A stretch of DNA of 64,000 nt from Shimazuella alba (lineage in GTDB: Bacteria > Bacillota > Bacilli > Thermoactinomycetales > Thermoactinomycetaceae): positions 62,001 to 126,000 of the forward strand of contig NZ_WUUL01000007.1 in the NCBI RefSeq assembly GCF_009831235.1, written 5' to 3'. Below, piece by piece: positions 50,998 through 60,307 of this stretch. The notes under the pieces were generated by a model, which was not told the origin of the DNA, did not search any database, and saw nothing but the letters and a program-made list of their open reading frames with translations. The stretch's first letter is position 1. Each line of letters opens with the position of its first letter. The position numbers and the translations under genes were made by a program.

Positions 50998-52755
50998 ATG
51001 GAAAGTAACAGCAGTAGCGGATCATCTGCTGCATCCAATGAATCTCTCATGATTACATTGTTTTGGTTCTTTCTGCAATTTGCATTACTTATCGTTTTAT
51101 TGATTCCTTGCATCTTAGCCCTCATATTGATCATTGTCGGAAAAATATACAATTGGAAACCATGGTGGTTAATGGTAACAGGGGCTATATTTACCTGCAT
51201 TATGGCTTTATTCGGATATATAACACAGTATATCGATATTGTGGTTACGTATTGGAATATGAGCAAAACAATTTTAAACAATTTTGCTCTATCTCTCCCT
51301 CGTTTGGACTACCCTTGGGCAAGTTCACTAGACGTGATCTGGAACTATATTCCTACCGCTACTTTACTTGCCATACCAGCCTCTTTAGGCATGGGAACCT
51401 TGTTAGGCGGGATTGGTTTATGGCTTATTATCCATCGCCCTGAACTCATACGCCTACCTATCAATATCAAAAAAGGACACAAGGAAGAAAAAGTGACATT
51501 TCCAAAAGGGGTTAAACTACCACAGCTGGATCATGGGGTAGCGCTTGGAGTCGATAAAAAGGGCAAACCTGTTCTTGTGACAGATGAAGAATTAAATATG
51601 CATGCCCTAGTCTTAGGTGCGACAGGGGCTGGAAAAACAAATACGTTAATGGTCATCCTCGAAAGTGCAATACGAAGAGAAAAACCGGTTATCTTTGTCG
51701 ATGGAAAAGGTGATCCTGGACTGGTTACAGATTTAGAAAAGCTAGCATTAAAATACGATCGACCTTTTCAAGCATTCTCATATGGAGGAAAGTTGCATTA
51801 CAACCCATTGAAACACGGAAACGAAACAGAACTGAAAGATAAGCTCATCGCAGCAGAAGAATGGACAGAAGCTTATTACAAACGTGCGGCAGAACGCTAT
51901 CTTCAATTAGTCTTTCGAGTGATCAAACTAAGAAATGTACCCCCTGATTTGGTAAATGTACAAAAATTATTGGAGACTAAAACACTTTTAAAATGGGTTA
52001 AAAAAGTTCGATTGAATAAAGAAGAAGAAGAGGAAATCAAGGATTATGTTAATGGTCTTGATGCCGGGCATAAAAGCGCAATCGATGGCTTAAAAGACCG
52101 TTTGGCCTTGATGACGGAGAGCAATGTAGGACCGTTGTTTAAGGATGACGGTAAAGCACTGGACCTATTGGAAGCAGTGTTGGATAAACGGGTTGTCATC
52201 ATGTCTCTGTCTGGGTTGAGTTACTCTTCTTTTACACCTGCACTCGGTGCTATGATCGTGGAGGACCTAAAATCGGTAGCAGCTGCGATTACGGAAAGAG
52301 GCAGAGATGATCACATCTATGTTGTTTTGGATGAGTTTAATCTCTTTGCAGGAGAACAAGTAGTCAATATGATCAACAAAAGTAGATCAGCCGGCTTTTG
52401 CTGCCTGATCGCGACTCAAGAACTAGCTGATCTTGCTATCGCAGGAGGAGATGAACTAGTCGATCAAGTCATCGGAAATACCAATGTCAAAATTGTACAC
52501 CGGCAAGACGTGCCAGATTCCGCGGAATATATGGCAGGCGTGGTTGGTACACACATCGTCTATCGTAAATCGCTAAATACGGAAGAAACCATCATTGGTA
52601 AAAGACCTACTGGTGTAGGCAATGTTTCCGATGAAGAAGTATACGTCGTCCATCCTAATACGTTAAAAACCCTAGGCCGCGGACAGGCTGTTGTTATTCG
52701 TAAGATACCAGATTTATTAATTGATCTAACTCAAGTTCAGGCAGCACCTAAATGA
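50998..52755 (+). CDS. VirD4/TraG-family coupling ATPase
   Basis: 585 residues. Three to four N-terminal membrane helices (FFLQFALLIVLLIPCILAL, LMVTGAIFTCIMALFGYI, LLAIPASLGMGTLLGGIGLWLII), then a HerA/FtsK-type motor: Walker A LGATGAGKTNTLM (near 205), DGKGDPGL, Walker B YVVLDEFNLFA, and IATQELADLA. Such proteins bring DNA or protein substrates to the channel. ATG at 50998 behind AAGGAGG. Last gene of the operon; a terminator follows. Confidence 0.9.
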   Translation: MESNSSSGSSAASNESLMITLFWFFLQFALLIVLLIPCILALILIIVGKIYNWKPWWLMVTGAIFTCIMALFGYITQYIDIVVTYWNMSKTILNNFALSLPRLDYPWASSLDVIWNYIPTATLLAIPASLGMGTLLGGIGLWLIIHRPELIRLPINIKKGHKEEKVTFPKGVKLPQLDHGVALGVDKKGKPVLVTDEELNMHALVLGATGAGKTNTLMVILESAIRREKPVIFVDGKGDPGLVTDLEKLALKYDRPFQAFSYGGKLHYNPLKHGNETELKDKLIAAEEWTEAYYKRAAERYLQLVFRVIKLRNVPPDLVNVQKLLETKTLLKWVKKVRLNKEEEEEIKDYVNGLDAGHKSAIDGLKDRLALMTESNVGPLFKDDGKALDLLEAVLDKRVVIMSLSGLSYSSFTPALGAMIVEDLKSVAAAITERGRDDHIYVVLDEFNLFAGEQVVNMINKSRSAGFCCLIATQELADLAIAGGDELVDQVIGNTNVKIVHRQDVPDSAEYMAGVVGTHIVYRKSLNTEETIIGKRPTGVGNVSDEEVYVVHPNTLKTLGRGQAVVIRKIPDLLIDLTQVQAAPK

Positions 52756-52782
52756 ACCGATCATTCGTTTCGGTTCTTTTTT
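52754..52782 (+). terminator. Terminator of the T4SS-like operon
   Basis: GAACCGA / TCGGTTC and T6, overlapping the stop codon of the virD4-like gene. Confidence 0.8.
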
Positions 52783-52827
52783 ATGTAAAAAATTCATAAC
52801 ACCTGCCTAATCCCTGATACTATTTAC

Positions 52828-52860
52828 AGAAGTATATACTTGAAAGAAGTATATACTTCT
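52828..52860 (+). promoter_or_regulatory. Probable PadR operator pair
   Basis: Two copies of the palindrome AGAAGTATATACTT (52828-52841 and 52845-52860, the second extended to ...CT), 17 bp apart. PadR repressors bind such A/T-rich palindromes; the second copy lies in the promoter spacer, so binding would block RNA polymerase. Autoregulation is inferred. Confidence 0.7.
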
Positions 52861-52868
52861 GTTATATT
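52840..52868 (+). promoter_or_regulatory. Promoter of the padR operon
   Basis: TTGAAA (52840-52845), 17 bases, TATATT (52863-52868). The predicted start, about seven bases on, falls at the padR ATG at 52875, implying a leaderless message. Confidence 0.65.
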
Positions 52869-52874
52869 TATTTT

Positions 52875-53216
52875 ATGGATAGAACGAGTTTAATTAAAGG
52901 ACATTTAGAAATGTGTGTGTTGTCTATTTTGACTAAGAAGAAAAGCTATGGTTATGAAATTATGAAAGAGTTAGAAACACATAACTTAAAACTGAAGGGA
53001 GTAGGAAGCATTTATCCCATCTTGACCAAATTAAAAGATCATGAATGGGTGAATACTCATCGCGAAATGACTGAAAATGGGAAAATCAGGGTTTATTATG
53101 AAATCAATGAAAATGGGGAGCTGTATCTTAAGAAAAAAATCAATGAGTGGTTGGATTTACAAAAGGATATAAAATCTCTGTTGCAGAGTAGTTTGAAAGG
53201 AGAGCATTTGGAATGA
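52875..53216 (+). CDS. PadR-family transcriptional regulator
   Basis: 113 residues. Winged helix typical of PadR subfamily 2: GHLEMCVLSILTKKKSYGYEIMKEL, then VGSIYPILTKLKDHEWVNT as recognition helix and wing, and a C-terminal dimerisation helix. No ribosome binding site precedes the ATG; see the promoter. It overlaps the next gene by four bases. Confidence 0.9.
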   Translation: MDRTSLIKGHLEMCVLSILTKKKSYGYEIMKELETHNLKLKGVGSIYPILTKLKDHEWVNTHREMTENGKIRVYYEINENGELYLKKKINEWLDLQKDIKSLLQSSLKGEHLE

Positions 53217-53722
53217 ATGTAGAATTGAGTTTTGCTGAAAAACAATTTTTAAATGAGGTTTTGGAAGAATTAAAGCATTATCAAATTAGTTCAAAGGTTA
53301 CAAAGGAGATTAAACAGCAGCTTTTAGAACATATTCAAGAATCTCGTGAACATGGTCAAGATAGTTTAACCGAATTAGGGGATAAAACGACATTTGTCAA
53401 AGACTTTTTAGAGATGAATGGAGTGGACCTTCATTCTCAAATAAAGCAGATCCGTAAATCTAAGAAGAGTACAGGAATTTTAGTTGTAATCGGATTTACT
53501 ACTCTAATCATTACCTACCTTCTCTCCCAGTTAATCTTATCTATGTTTTTGACAGAATCATTCAATCCACTACATACAAATAATTCGTTTCAATATAATA
53601 TCTTTTATCGAATTTCGGATAATTCATGGTGGAATTCTTTGCTAGTAATTACTAGCATTGTTACTTCTTTAATTGTATCTGTGTGTGTAAGCTGCTTTGT
53701 ACGAAATAAAACAAACAGGTGA
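53213..53722 (+). CDS. HAAS/DUF1700-like membrane protein
   Basis: 169 residues: an N-terminal helical domain (LEELKHYQISSKVTKEIKQQ, then DKTTFVKDFLEM) that resembles the HAAS domain, and two membrane helices (about 85-108 and 140-160). HAAS proteins often sit directly after PadR regulators and are thought to sense envelope stress. Four-base overlaps on both sides make this a tight three-gene operon. Confidence 0.72.
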   Translation: MNVELSFAEKQFLNEVLEELKHYQISSKVTKEIKQQLLEHIQESREHGQDSLTELGDKTTFVKDFLEMNGVDLHSQIKQIRKSKKSTGILVVIGFTTLIITYLLSQLILSMFLTESFNPLHTNNSFQYNIFYRISDNSWWNSLLVITSIVTSLIVSVCVSCFVRNKTNR

Positions 53723-53730
53723 TCAGAACG

Positions 53731-55209
53731 ATGAAATTACGAGTAACAACAGGTAAAATCATAATTATTTTATTATGTACTTCTTTGTTGGCGAATCTTC
53801 CAATCACCCAAGCTTTTGCAAAACAAAATAATTATCAGACAATAGACAACTATGTGAAAGCATTTCTAGCAGAACATCGAATTCCAGGAGCCTCTATTGC
53901 CATTCTTCATAATAATAAAGTTTTTTATTCGAAAGAATGGGGTGTAACAGGATCAAAGAAAAGGGTAACTTCTAGAACTCCCTTTTTGATAGGTTCTATT
54001 AGTAAATCATTAACAGGTTTAGCCATCATGAAATTAGTGGAAGAAAAAAAGATTCATCTAAAAGATCCAGTACAAAAGTATATCCCATGGTTTACGCTTA
54101 AAAATCAACAAACAGCCTCACAAATAACCATAAAAAATTTACTCTCCCATACAAGCGGAATTAGCGGTTATTCAGGTTTTGCGGTAGCAGATCAAGGTTC
54201 AAAGGATATCCATGCGATAAAGAATACCACGAAAAGCCTTTCAAATATTGAACTTACTGCATCTCCTGGGGCAAAATATCAATACAGTGATGCCAATTAC
54301 TTAATTCTAGGTGCACTCATTGAACAAGTTACAAAACAAACATTTGCTGACTACATGGAACAGAATGTATTTTTACCGTTAGGTATGAATGATGCCATTG
54401 CTGACAATGATACAGCAAATAAAAAAGGATATTCTTCCGGCTACCAGTCCTTGTTTGGAATTCCCAAAAAAAGTACAGTGTTATATGACAATGGAGGAGC
54501 TCCATATGGGTATATCGCAGCAAGTGCAAATGATATGGTTCAATATTTAAAGTTTGTCACCAAACAACACTCTGGAAAAATTTTAAAGAGTGAAAATATA
54601 GATTTGTTATTTTCTCCTCTTGTTCAAAAGGATAAGGATGAATACTATAGCTTTGGATGGAGAATAACAAAACCAAATTCTTATGAGAAAATGATATGGC
54701 ATGCCGGTTCAACCCCTGATTCACGATCGGAAATTTTTTTCTTACCTAAAAGTGGTTGGAGTGCGGTTATTTTAACAAATAAAAACAATGAACTAGAAGC
54801 AATGGAACTTACCCATTTAAAAAACAGTATTATAAATATTTTAAATGAGGAGAAACCAGTTGACACATCTGATGATATTTCTTTTGTGCTTCTCATCTCA
54901 ATAGGGATATCAGGTGTGTTTTTGGGGATTTTTATATATCTGATAGTAAAGATTAAGAAAGGAAAAAGGATTCATATAAGGAGAATTTGGTGGATCTCTA
55001 GTTTCATTTTTTCCGTATTCTCCATAGCTCTTATTCCATTGCTGATCTTTTATTTAGAATTGCCTTGGCGTTCGATAAAATTATTTGCGTCTGACCTTGC
55101 GTTACTAGTCACATGGGTAGTTATTCTTTCAGGATCTAACAGCTTGTTATCCCTCTATATATCGTTTAAACAATACACTGTAAAAAACAAAGCAGCATCC
55201 TTAAATTAA
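53731..55209 (+). CDS. Serine hydrolase, beta-lactamase/PBP-like, with C-terminal membrane region
   Basis: About 492 residues. Signal-like N-terminus (IIIILLCTSLLANLPITQAFA), then the class C beta-lactamase fold: S-x-x-K in GSISKSLTG (near residue 90), Y-x-N in YSDANY, and HAGSTPD as the third motif. Four membrane helices follow residue 385. Possibly a peptidase or esterase on cell-wall or peptide substrates; true beta-lactamase activity cannot be claimed. AGGTGAT before the ATG at 53731; GTG at 53719 also fits. Confidence 0.85.
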   Translation: MKLRVTTGKIIIILLCTSLLANLPITQAFAKQNNYQTIDNYVKAFLAEHRIPGASIAILHNNKVFYSKEWGVTGSKKRVTSRTPFLIGSISKSLTGLAIMKLVEEKKIHLKDPVQKYIPWFTLKNQQTASQITIKNLLSHTSGISGYSGFAVADQGSKDIHAIKNTTKSLSNIELTASPGAKYQYSDANYLILGALIEQVTKQTFADYMEQNVFLPLGMNDAIADNDTANKKGYSSGYQSLFGIPKKSTVLYDNGGAPYGYIAASANDMVQYLKFVTKQHSGKILKSENIDLLFSPLVQKDKDEYYSFGWRITKPNSYEKMIWHAGSTPDSRSEIFFLPKSGWSAVILTNKNNELEAMELTHLKNSIINILNEEKPVDTSDDISFVLLISIGISGVFLGIFIYLIVKIKKGKRIHIRRIWWISSFIFSVFSIALIPLLIFYLELPWRSIKLFASDLALLVTWVVILSGSNSLLSLYISFKQYTVKNKAASLN

Positions 55210-55298
55210 AATTTCTATGAACTATTACAATAGGAAAACAAAGTTCGAATGAGTGATTCTAAAACGCAAATCTCGACACTGGTTTATTCTGAAAGTAA

Positions 55299-55337
55299 AA
55301 AGTCTATCCAATTTAAGTTGGATAGACTTTCTTTTAT
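55299..55337. terminator. Bidirectional terminator
   Basis: AAAGTCTATCCAA / TTGGATAGACTTT, six-base loop, T-rich on both sides, between convergent genes. Confidence 0.85.
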
Positions 55338-55364
55338 CTCTATTCACAGGGATTGTGATCTTTT

Positions 55365-55631
55365 TCATTCTTTGGGAGCGCCCTTTGGTCTTACTGGGAT
55401 ACTCGCATTGATAATCGTGGTCCGTTCTTTTGACTGAGGAACAACCGTAACTTGTCCAACGACATCATACCCAAAATCATCACAAAGCTCGATTAATCTC
55501 GATTGAAATAGCTTTAATTTCTTTTCATCAATATCCGATCTTTGATAGCTAAGGACAAGAGATAAGCGGTCATCGGCTGTCACTGCTGTTGGTTCTTCTC
55601 TCTCCTTGTTGAACATATTGAACAAAGTCAA
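55365..55631 (-). CDS. minE: Cell-division topological factor MinE
   Basis: 88 residues. N-terminal membrane-targeting start (MTLFNMFNK), then the MinD-activating segment DDRLSLVLSYQRSDIDEKKL (compare A-K-E-R-L...V...R-R in MinE) and a beta-rich C-terminal topological-specificity domain. TTG start with GAGGTG upstream. With minD it forms a pair, but no minC is adjacent. MinE is patchy among Bacillales relatives. Confidence 0.8.
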   Translation of the reverse strand: MTLFNMFNKEREEPTAVTADDRLSLVLSYQRSDIDEKKLKLFQSRLIELCDDFGYDVVGQVTVVPQSKERTTIINASIPVRPKGAPKE

Positions 55632-55654
55632 TGCTGTTTCACCTCGTTTTCATT

Positions 55655-56455
55655 TCACGCGATGTGAAACAATCGTTTAATCCGTGAAATAAGTGTACCT
55701 TCTTCTAATTCGAGAAAAGGCACATCCTCTCCAGAGAGCCTACGAGCAATATTGGAAAACGCTTTACCTGCATACGATTTTCCGTCTAAGATGACAGGTT
55801 CACCTGTGTTAGATGACCGAATTATTCTCCTATCTTCTGGAACAATACCTAATAAATTAATTGCCAAATGGTTTTTTACACGATCTACACTAAGCATATC
55901 TCCGTCTTTCACCATCTCTGGTTGAACACGGTTGACTACAAGATCAATATGATCTAAGTTTGCTGATTCCAAAAGTCCTATAACACGATCAGAATCTCTA
56001 ACGGAGGGAATCTCTGGATTAACCACGAGAATCGCTCGATCAGCCGCTGCAATCGCGTTGCGAAATCCACCTTCTATACCAGCCGGAGAATCAATAAGAA
56101 TAAAGTCGAATTCTTTTCGTAACTCATTTACTACTTGCTTTACTTGTACTGGTGAAACCTCTTCTTTGTACCTTGTTTGGGCTGCTGGAAGTAAAGCTAA
56201 ATCAGGATATTCTTTGTGGCGAACTAGTGATTGTCTCAGCTTACTGACACCTTCGATCACATCCACAATATCATAGACAATCCGATTTTCTAACCCTAAC
56301 ATTAGATCAAGTTTGCGCAAACCAATATCTGTATCAACAAGACATACACGATGTCCCAATTGGGCTAAACCAAGACCTACAGAAGCAACTGTAGTAGATT
56401 TACCCACTCCCCCTTTCCCACTTGTGATGGTAATGGCTACTGATCGCTGGCTCAT
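55655..56455 (-). CDS. minD: Septum-site determining ATPase MinD
   Basis: About 266 residues. Deviant Walker A SGKGGVGKST at about residues 11-20, switch I DTDIGLRKLD, switch II DSPAGIEGG, and a C-terminal amphipathic helix (ISRIKRLFHI) for membrane binding. The first ATG abuts AAGGAG; the ATG at 56455 has seven bases of spacing and is preferred. Upstream of minE. Confidence 0.94.
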   Translation of the reverse strand: MSQRSVAITITSGKGGVGKSTTVASVGLGLAQLGHRVCLVDTDIGLRKLDLMLGLENRIVYDIVDVIEGVSKLRQSLVRHKEYPDLALLPAAQTRYKEEVSPVQVKQVVNELRKEFDFILIDSPAGIEGGFRNAIAAADRAILVVNPEIPSVRDSDRVIGLLESANLDHIDLVVNRVQPEMVKDGDMLSVDRVKNHLAINLLGIVPEDRRIIRSSNTGEPVILDGKSYAGKAFSNIARRLSGEDVPFLELEEGTLISRIKRLFHIA

Positions 56456-56601
56456 CAACATACTCCTTTCTGGAGAAGTCAGTTATTTTTTCGTTTTATA
56501 TCAAATTGGATTAAAACCGACACAATACTCGTCCAGAAGGTGTAATTTCATTTTTCCTAAATTCGACAAATATTGGTCATTTCCTTCAAAAAATGGTAAA
56601 A

Positions 56602-57039
56602 TTAGTAATATCTTTTCTGGCAATTTCCACACTGCCTATCTTCTTCTCCTACTTGATGGGCACAATATGGGCATAAATAAATCAATAAAGCAGAAGGCTC
56701 TGATGATGGTGAATTACTTGTAGGATAAAAGTTATCCGAATATAGAAGTTTATCACTCTTAACTTTTTCGATGTCGACATCTAATAATTTTATCTCATTT
56801 TGAATATATTGTAATCTCTCTAATCCACTTTTCAAATCTTTGTTGACACGAATATCCTGTTCTTTTTCCCATTGCAAGAAAGCAATCCAACCGATTTCCT
56901 CTGCAATACGATCAGCTTCTCTTTTCTTTTCTTTCCGCTTGTAATTCAATTTGCTCAATTCAATCATTCGTTTAGAGGCTTGACCCGTTTCAGCTACACT
57001 CTTCCCTATTTTATTGCGTAAATCCTCAAATAAATTCAC
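56602..57039 (-). CDS. Coiled-coil protein with C-terminal zinc ribbon
   Basis: 145 residues: a helical coiled-coil body (LRNKIGKSVAETGQASKRMI, then EKVKSDKL) and a C-terminal zinc ribbon with CPYCAH and CGNCQKRYY. Such proteins often tether to the membrane or ribosome, but nothing here says which. GGGGGATGTAAGTGA before ATG. A possible TTGACA at 57107-57102 may belong to its promoter. Confidence 0.65.
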   Translation of the reverse strand: MNLFEDLRNKIGKSVAETGQASKRMIELSKLNYKRKEKKREADRIAEEIGWIAFLQWEKEQDIRVNKDLKSGLERLQYIQNEIKLLDVDIEKVKSDKLLYSDNFYPTSNSPSSEPSALLIYLCPYCAHQVGEEDRQCGNCQKRYY

Positions 57040-57226
57040 TTACATCCCCCGCTTTTTAGCACTTAGCCTATATTTTATATAAAAGGTGCATTCGTTCTTC
57101 GTGTCAAGCTTTTTAACTATTTTTTAGTAAAGCTCTGTTTCAAATAGCAAGATGTCAGCTGGTAAAACATTTCCATATAAGTCGTACCAGCATCTATCCA
57201 ACTATTAAACATATATTACTTCAATT

Positions 57227-57619
57227 CTATTTCCTTTTTTGTCTTCCCAAATCGTTTGGAACTTTTACCTCTTTGGAAACAGATCTCGCTAAAATGTGGG
57301 ATACTTGGAATAACAACTGCTCGACTTGTTCCTCAGCTTGCATGTACTTTCCTATCAATGGATGTTCTCTTAATTTTACTTGATATTCATCCATTTGTTC
57401 CTTCGCTTCGTGATAATTTGGATGAAAAATACCAAATCGTTTGGTTTCCTCAAAGTCTTCCTTTACTTTTTCAAATGACTTTATGATCATCTGTGCTTCT
57501 GCATTTGCATAAAGTTCTTTTTTTAATTGCAAGTAACGTTTTACTTCTTCTGAATCATTTATCTGATTACCCAATAATTGGGCTGCTTCGATCAATTCAT
57601 TCATATCAAGCGTACTCAT
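57227..57619 (-). CDS. YlbF/YmcA family protein
   Basis: 130 residues, all-helical: LDMNELIEAAQLLGNQINDSEEVKRYLQLKKEL and AQMIIKSFEKVKEDFEE match the YlbF/YmcA (RicF/RicA) fold, which in Bacillus works with YaaT on RNase Y and Spo0A phosphorylation. It is a family member, not clearly ylbF itself. Start ATG at 57619 behind GGAGGG. Confidence 0.7.
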   Translation of the reverse strand: MSTLDMNELIEAAQLLGNQINDSEEVKRYLQLKKELYANAEAQMIIKSFEKVKEDFEETKRFGIFHPNYHEAKEQMDEYQVKLREHPLIGKYMQAEEQVEQLLFQVSHILARSVSKEVKVPNDLGRQKRK

Positions 57620-57649
57620 CTTACGTCCCTCCATCTTTTTTATTGTAAC

Positions 57650-57720
57650 ACAAAGTGCCCCCCTGTTTCGCTCAGGAGGGCCATGTGCAAGGAAGGGGGA
57701 AGCTATAAAAACTGCTTCCC
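57650..57720. other. Two adjacent hairpins in a gene-poor stretch
   Basis: CCCCCTG / CAGGAGGG around TTTCGCT (57651-57674), then GGGGAAGC / GCTTCCCC (57693-57720). The rest of 57620-57977 is AT-rich and shows no gene. No T-run clearly follows either hairpin on either strand, so function is unclear. The first opens AGTGCC like the cassette terminators. Confidence 0.35.
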
Positions 57721-57977
57721 CTACTATTTATGATAAGAAGGGAAAAAATATCCCATGAAAACAATAGTAAGTTAGATTTTCCAGTACATAATAAAAGGAA
57801 ATGAGGATCATTAGGTATTTTCAGCTCTTTTGGATAATATTTCTTATTAATGTGAGCTAACTGGTAAAACAAGAGGTGTAAATCAAATACGAAGGAAAAT
57901 TATTAAAAGACGAAGAGATAAACATTATCCTGTGTTATAATTTATTTTGATACTTACTTTTAGGAGGTTGTCCATCA

Positions 57978-59342
57978 TTGGATAGTGACCATGACCTGGT
58001 TAGTCTCATTTTACAAATAGCACTAGTAATTTTCCTTGTTTTACTAAACGGTTTTTTTGTAGCATCCGAATTTGCAATGGTGAGAGTTCGATCAACTCGC
58101 ATTGCTCAACTAACCGAAGAAGGAAACTTCCGTGCGAAGATAGCGCAAAGAGTACTACTCAACCTAGACGCTTACCTATCCGCTACTCAGTTAGGAATTA
58201 CTTTGGCGTCACTTGGTTTAGGTTGGGTGGGAGAAAGCGTAATAGCTGAGCTTTTAAAGCCAGTTTTACAGAATTTCAACCTTTCAAATAGTGTTTTGCA
58301 TATTATCTCTAGCATCATCGCCTTTATTGCCATTACTTTTCTGCATATTGTATTAGGAGAAATGGCACCTAAATCTCTTGCGATTCGTAAAGCAGAGGGA
58401 ACAACCTTACTTGTGGCAAGACCGATGCAAATATTTTTTGTAGTCTTTCAGCCAGTAATCTGGATATTGAATCATTCCGCGAACTTAATCTTAAAATTTT
58501 TTGGAGTTCCGTTAGAGCCGGATCACCAGCAGGCACATACCGAAGAAGAGATTCGAATGCTGGTAGAACAGAGTCATAAAAGCGGTATGATTGACAAAAC
58601 AGAGCTTTCTTTGTTTGATAACATCTTTGAATTTGCCGATCGTGTAGGGCGAGAAGTCATGGTGCCACGAGTAAACATGGTTTGTATTTATGTGGAAGAT
58701 GATCTAGCGTCTAATATAGAAGTAATAAAAGAGAGTCAGTTTACCCGCTTTCCTTTATGCGGTAAAGATAAAGATGATATTATTGGGATTATTCATATTC
58801 GAGATGTATACGAACGAATTATCCAAGCAGAAGATTTTCAGTTATCTCAAATGGTAAGACCAGCAATCTTAGTCCCAGAAACAATGGAGATCAAAGATAT
58901 TCTCGCTACTTTACAAAAAAATAAAACCGAAATGGCGATTGTAGTAGATGAATATGGTGGTACATCTGGTCTTGTGACTTTAGAAGATATCATCGAAGAA
59001 ATCGTTGGAGAAATCCAAGATGAGTTTGATGATGAGCGTCCTTTCTTCCAGCAAAAAGGAGTCGAAACATCTATCGATGCCAGATTATTGATCGAAGAAG
59101 TAAATGACTACTTCCACACAGATATCGAAGACGATGATAATGACACCATTGGCGGTTGGGTATTCTCTCGTCTCCAAGAAGTGCCCAAAGTCGGGAAAGT
59201 CGTAGAGTACGATGGTTTAACCTTCACCGTTCAAGAGATGGATCACAACAGTGTTACACGATTAGCGGTCGTGAGGAAAATAGTCCCCGAAGAAGACCCC
59301 CTTACAAACGAAACAAATAAATTAGAAGTGAACCCTCATTAA
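57978..59342 (+). CDS. CNNM/CorC-type transporter (hemolysin family)
   Basis: 454 residues. Four membrane helices in a DUF21 domain (LNGFFVASEFAMVRVRSTR near the start), two CBS domains (about 200-330: DNIFEFADRVGREVMVPRVNM, VVDEYGGTSGLVTLEDI) and a C-terminal CorC_HlyC domain (DTIGGWVFSRLQEVPKVGK). The family transports or regulates Mg2+ or other divalent metals. TTG start, GGAGGTTG nine bases upstream. A terminator follows directly. Confidence 0.92.
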   Translation: MDSDHDLVSLILQIALVIFLVLLNGFFVASEFAMVRVRSTRIAQLTEEGNFRAKIAQRVLLNLDAYLSATQLGITLASLGLGWVGESVIAELLKPVLQNFNLSNSVLHIISSIIAFIAITFLHIVLGEMAPKSLAIRKAEGTTLLVARPMQIFFVVFQPVIWILNHSANLILKFFGVPLEPDHQQAHTEEEIRMLVEQSHKSGMIDKTELSLFDNIFEFADRVGREVMVPRVNMVCIYVEDDLASNIEVIKESQFTRFPLCGKDKDDIIGIIHIRDVYERIIQAEDFQLSQMVRPAILVPETMEIKDILATLQKNKTEMAIVVDEYGGTSGLVTLEDIIEEIVGEIQDEFDDERPFFQQKGVETSIDARLLIEEVNDYFHTDIEDDDNDTIGGWVFSRLQEVPKVGKVVEYDGLTFTVQEMDHNSVTRLAVVRKIVPEEDPLTNETNKLEVNPH

Positions 59343-59373
59343 AGCCGTTTGATATTCCCAAACGGCTTTTTTC
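59342..59373 (+). terminator. Terminator of the CNNM gene
   Basis: AAGCCGTTTG / CAAACGGCTT and T6. Nearly the same stem recurs at 62406-62437. Confidence 0.9.
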
Positions 59374-59596
59374 ACATCGAAACAAGAATTACTTTTCTAT
59401 GCTATTAAATATAGTTTGAATATTTGTAATTTAAAACAAGGAAATATCCATAATGACATGGAAATAAGAGACTCTTACTCACGTATTTTAAGTTTTATAG
59501 ATTATATAGAGATCTAAAAATCATGTAACTCCGGCCCCTCGCAAGTGATTTATAATAAAACGTAAATACTGAAGTCTTTAGTTGAGGAGAAAATAT
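59374..59596. other. Intergenic region before the two-component system
   Basis: About 220 AT-rich bases with no gene; it must hold the response-regulator promoter, which I cannot place. Confidence 0.5.
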
Positions 59597-60307
59597 ATGA
59601 TGGAAAGTAAATTGCTACTAGTAGATGATGAAGTAGGATTACTCGATATGTTGACCTTTATCTTAAGAAAAGATGGGTTTAAACAAATATCTTATGCGGG
59701 AACAGCCTCAGAGGCACTCGATTATGTACAAAAAATGACCTTTGATCTTATCATTTTAGATATCATGTTGCCTGACATGGATGGTTTTGAATTATGTCGT
59801 CGTCTTCGAGAAATAACAAACATACCAATCCTATTTTTAACAGCCCGAACAATGGATATGGATAAAATCATGGGTTTGACTATTGGCGGAGATGATTATA
59901 TTACGAAACCATTTAACCCTTTGGAAGTTGTCGCTAGAATTAAAGCACAATTACGTCGTCAGAGCTTATCTGTCCAGAAAAAAACCGACAAAGAGGTATA
60001 CAATTTCGGGTCATTTCAATTATATAAACGTGAGGGAAAGCTGGTTGTAAATGGGAAAGAAATGAGCTGTCCAGCCAAAGAATTTGATCTCTTGTGCTTT
60101 CTTTGTGAAAACCCTAATCAAATTTTTAGTATTTCCTATCTCTATGAACGAATATGGGGTTTGGCAAGCATGGGCGACGAAAACACCGTCATGGTCCATA
60201 TTAGGAGACTGCGTCAAAAAATTGAAAAAAACCCTAATGATCCAAAACGAATCATTACTATTAGAGGAATGGGGTATAAGCTCATTGTTTCAAAGGGGAC
60301 GGCATAA
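59597..60307 (+). CDS. OmpR/PhoB-family response regulator
   Basis: 236 residues. Receiver domain with acidic pocket VDDEVG and phospho-acceptor Asp in LIILDIMLPDMDG (about 53), plus the Thr/Lys switch (LTART, YITKPFNP); then a winged-helix DNA-binding domain (FDLLCFLCENPNQIFS, then NTVMVHIRRLRQKIE). GAGGAG before ATG at 59597. Overlaps the kinase gene by one base. Confidence 0.94.
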   Translation: MMESKLLLVDDEVGLLDMLTFILRKDGFKQISYAGTASEALDYVQKMTFDLIILDIMLPDMDGFELCRRLREITNIPILFLTARTMDMDKIMGLTIGGDDYITKPFNPLEVVARIKAQLRRQSLSVQKKTDKEVYNFGSFQLYKREGKLVVNGKEMSCPAKEFDLLCFLCENPNQIFSISYLYERIWGLASMGDENTVMVHIRRLRQKIEKNPNDPKRIITIRGMGYKLIVSKGTA

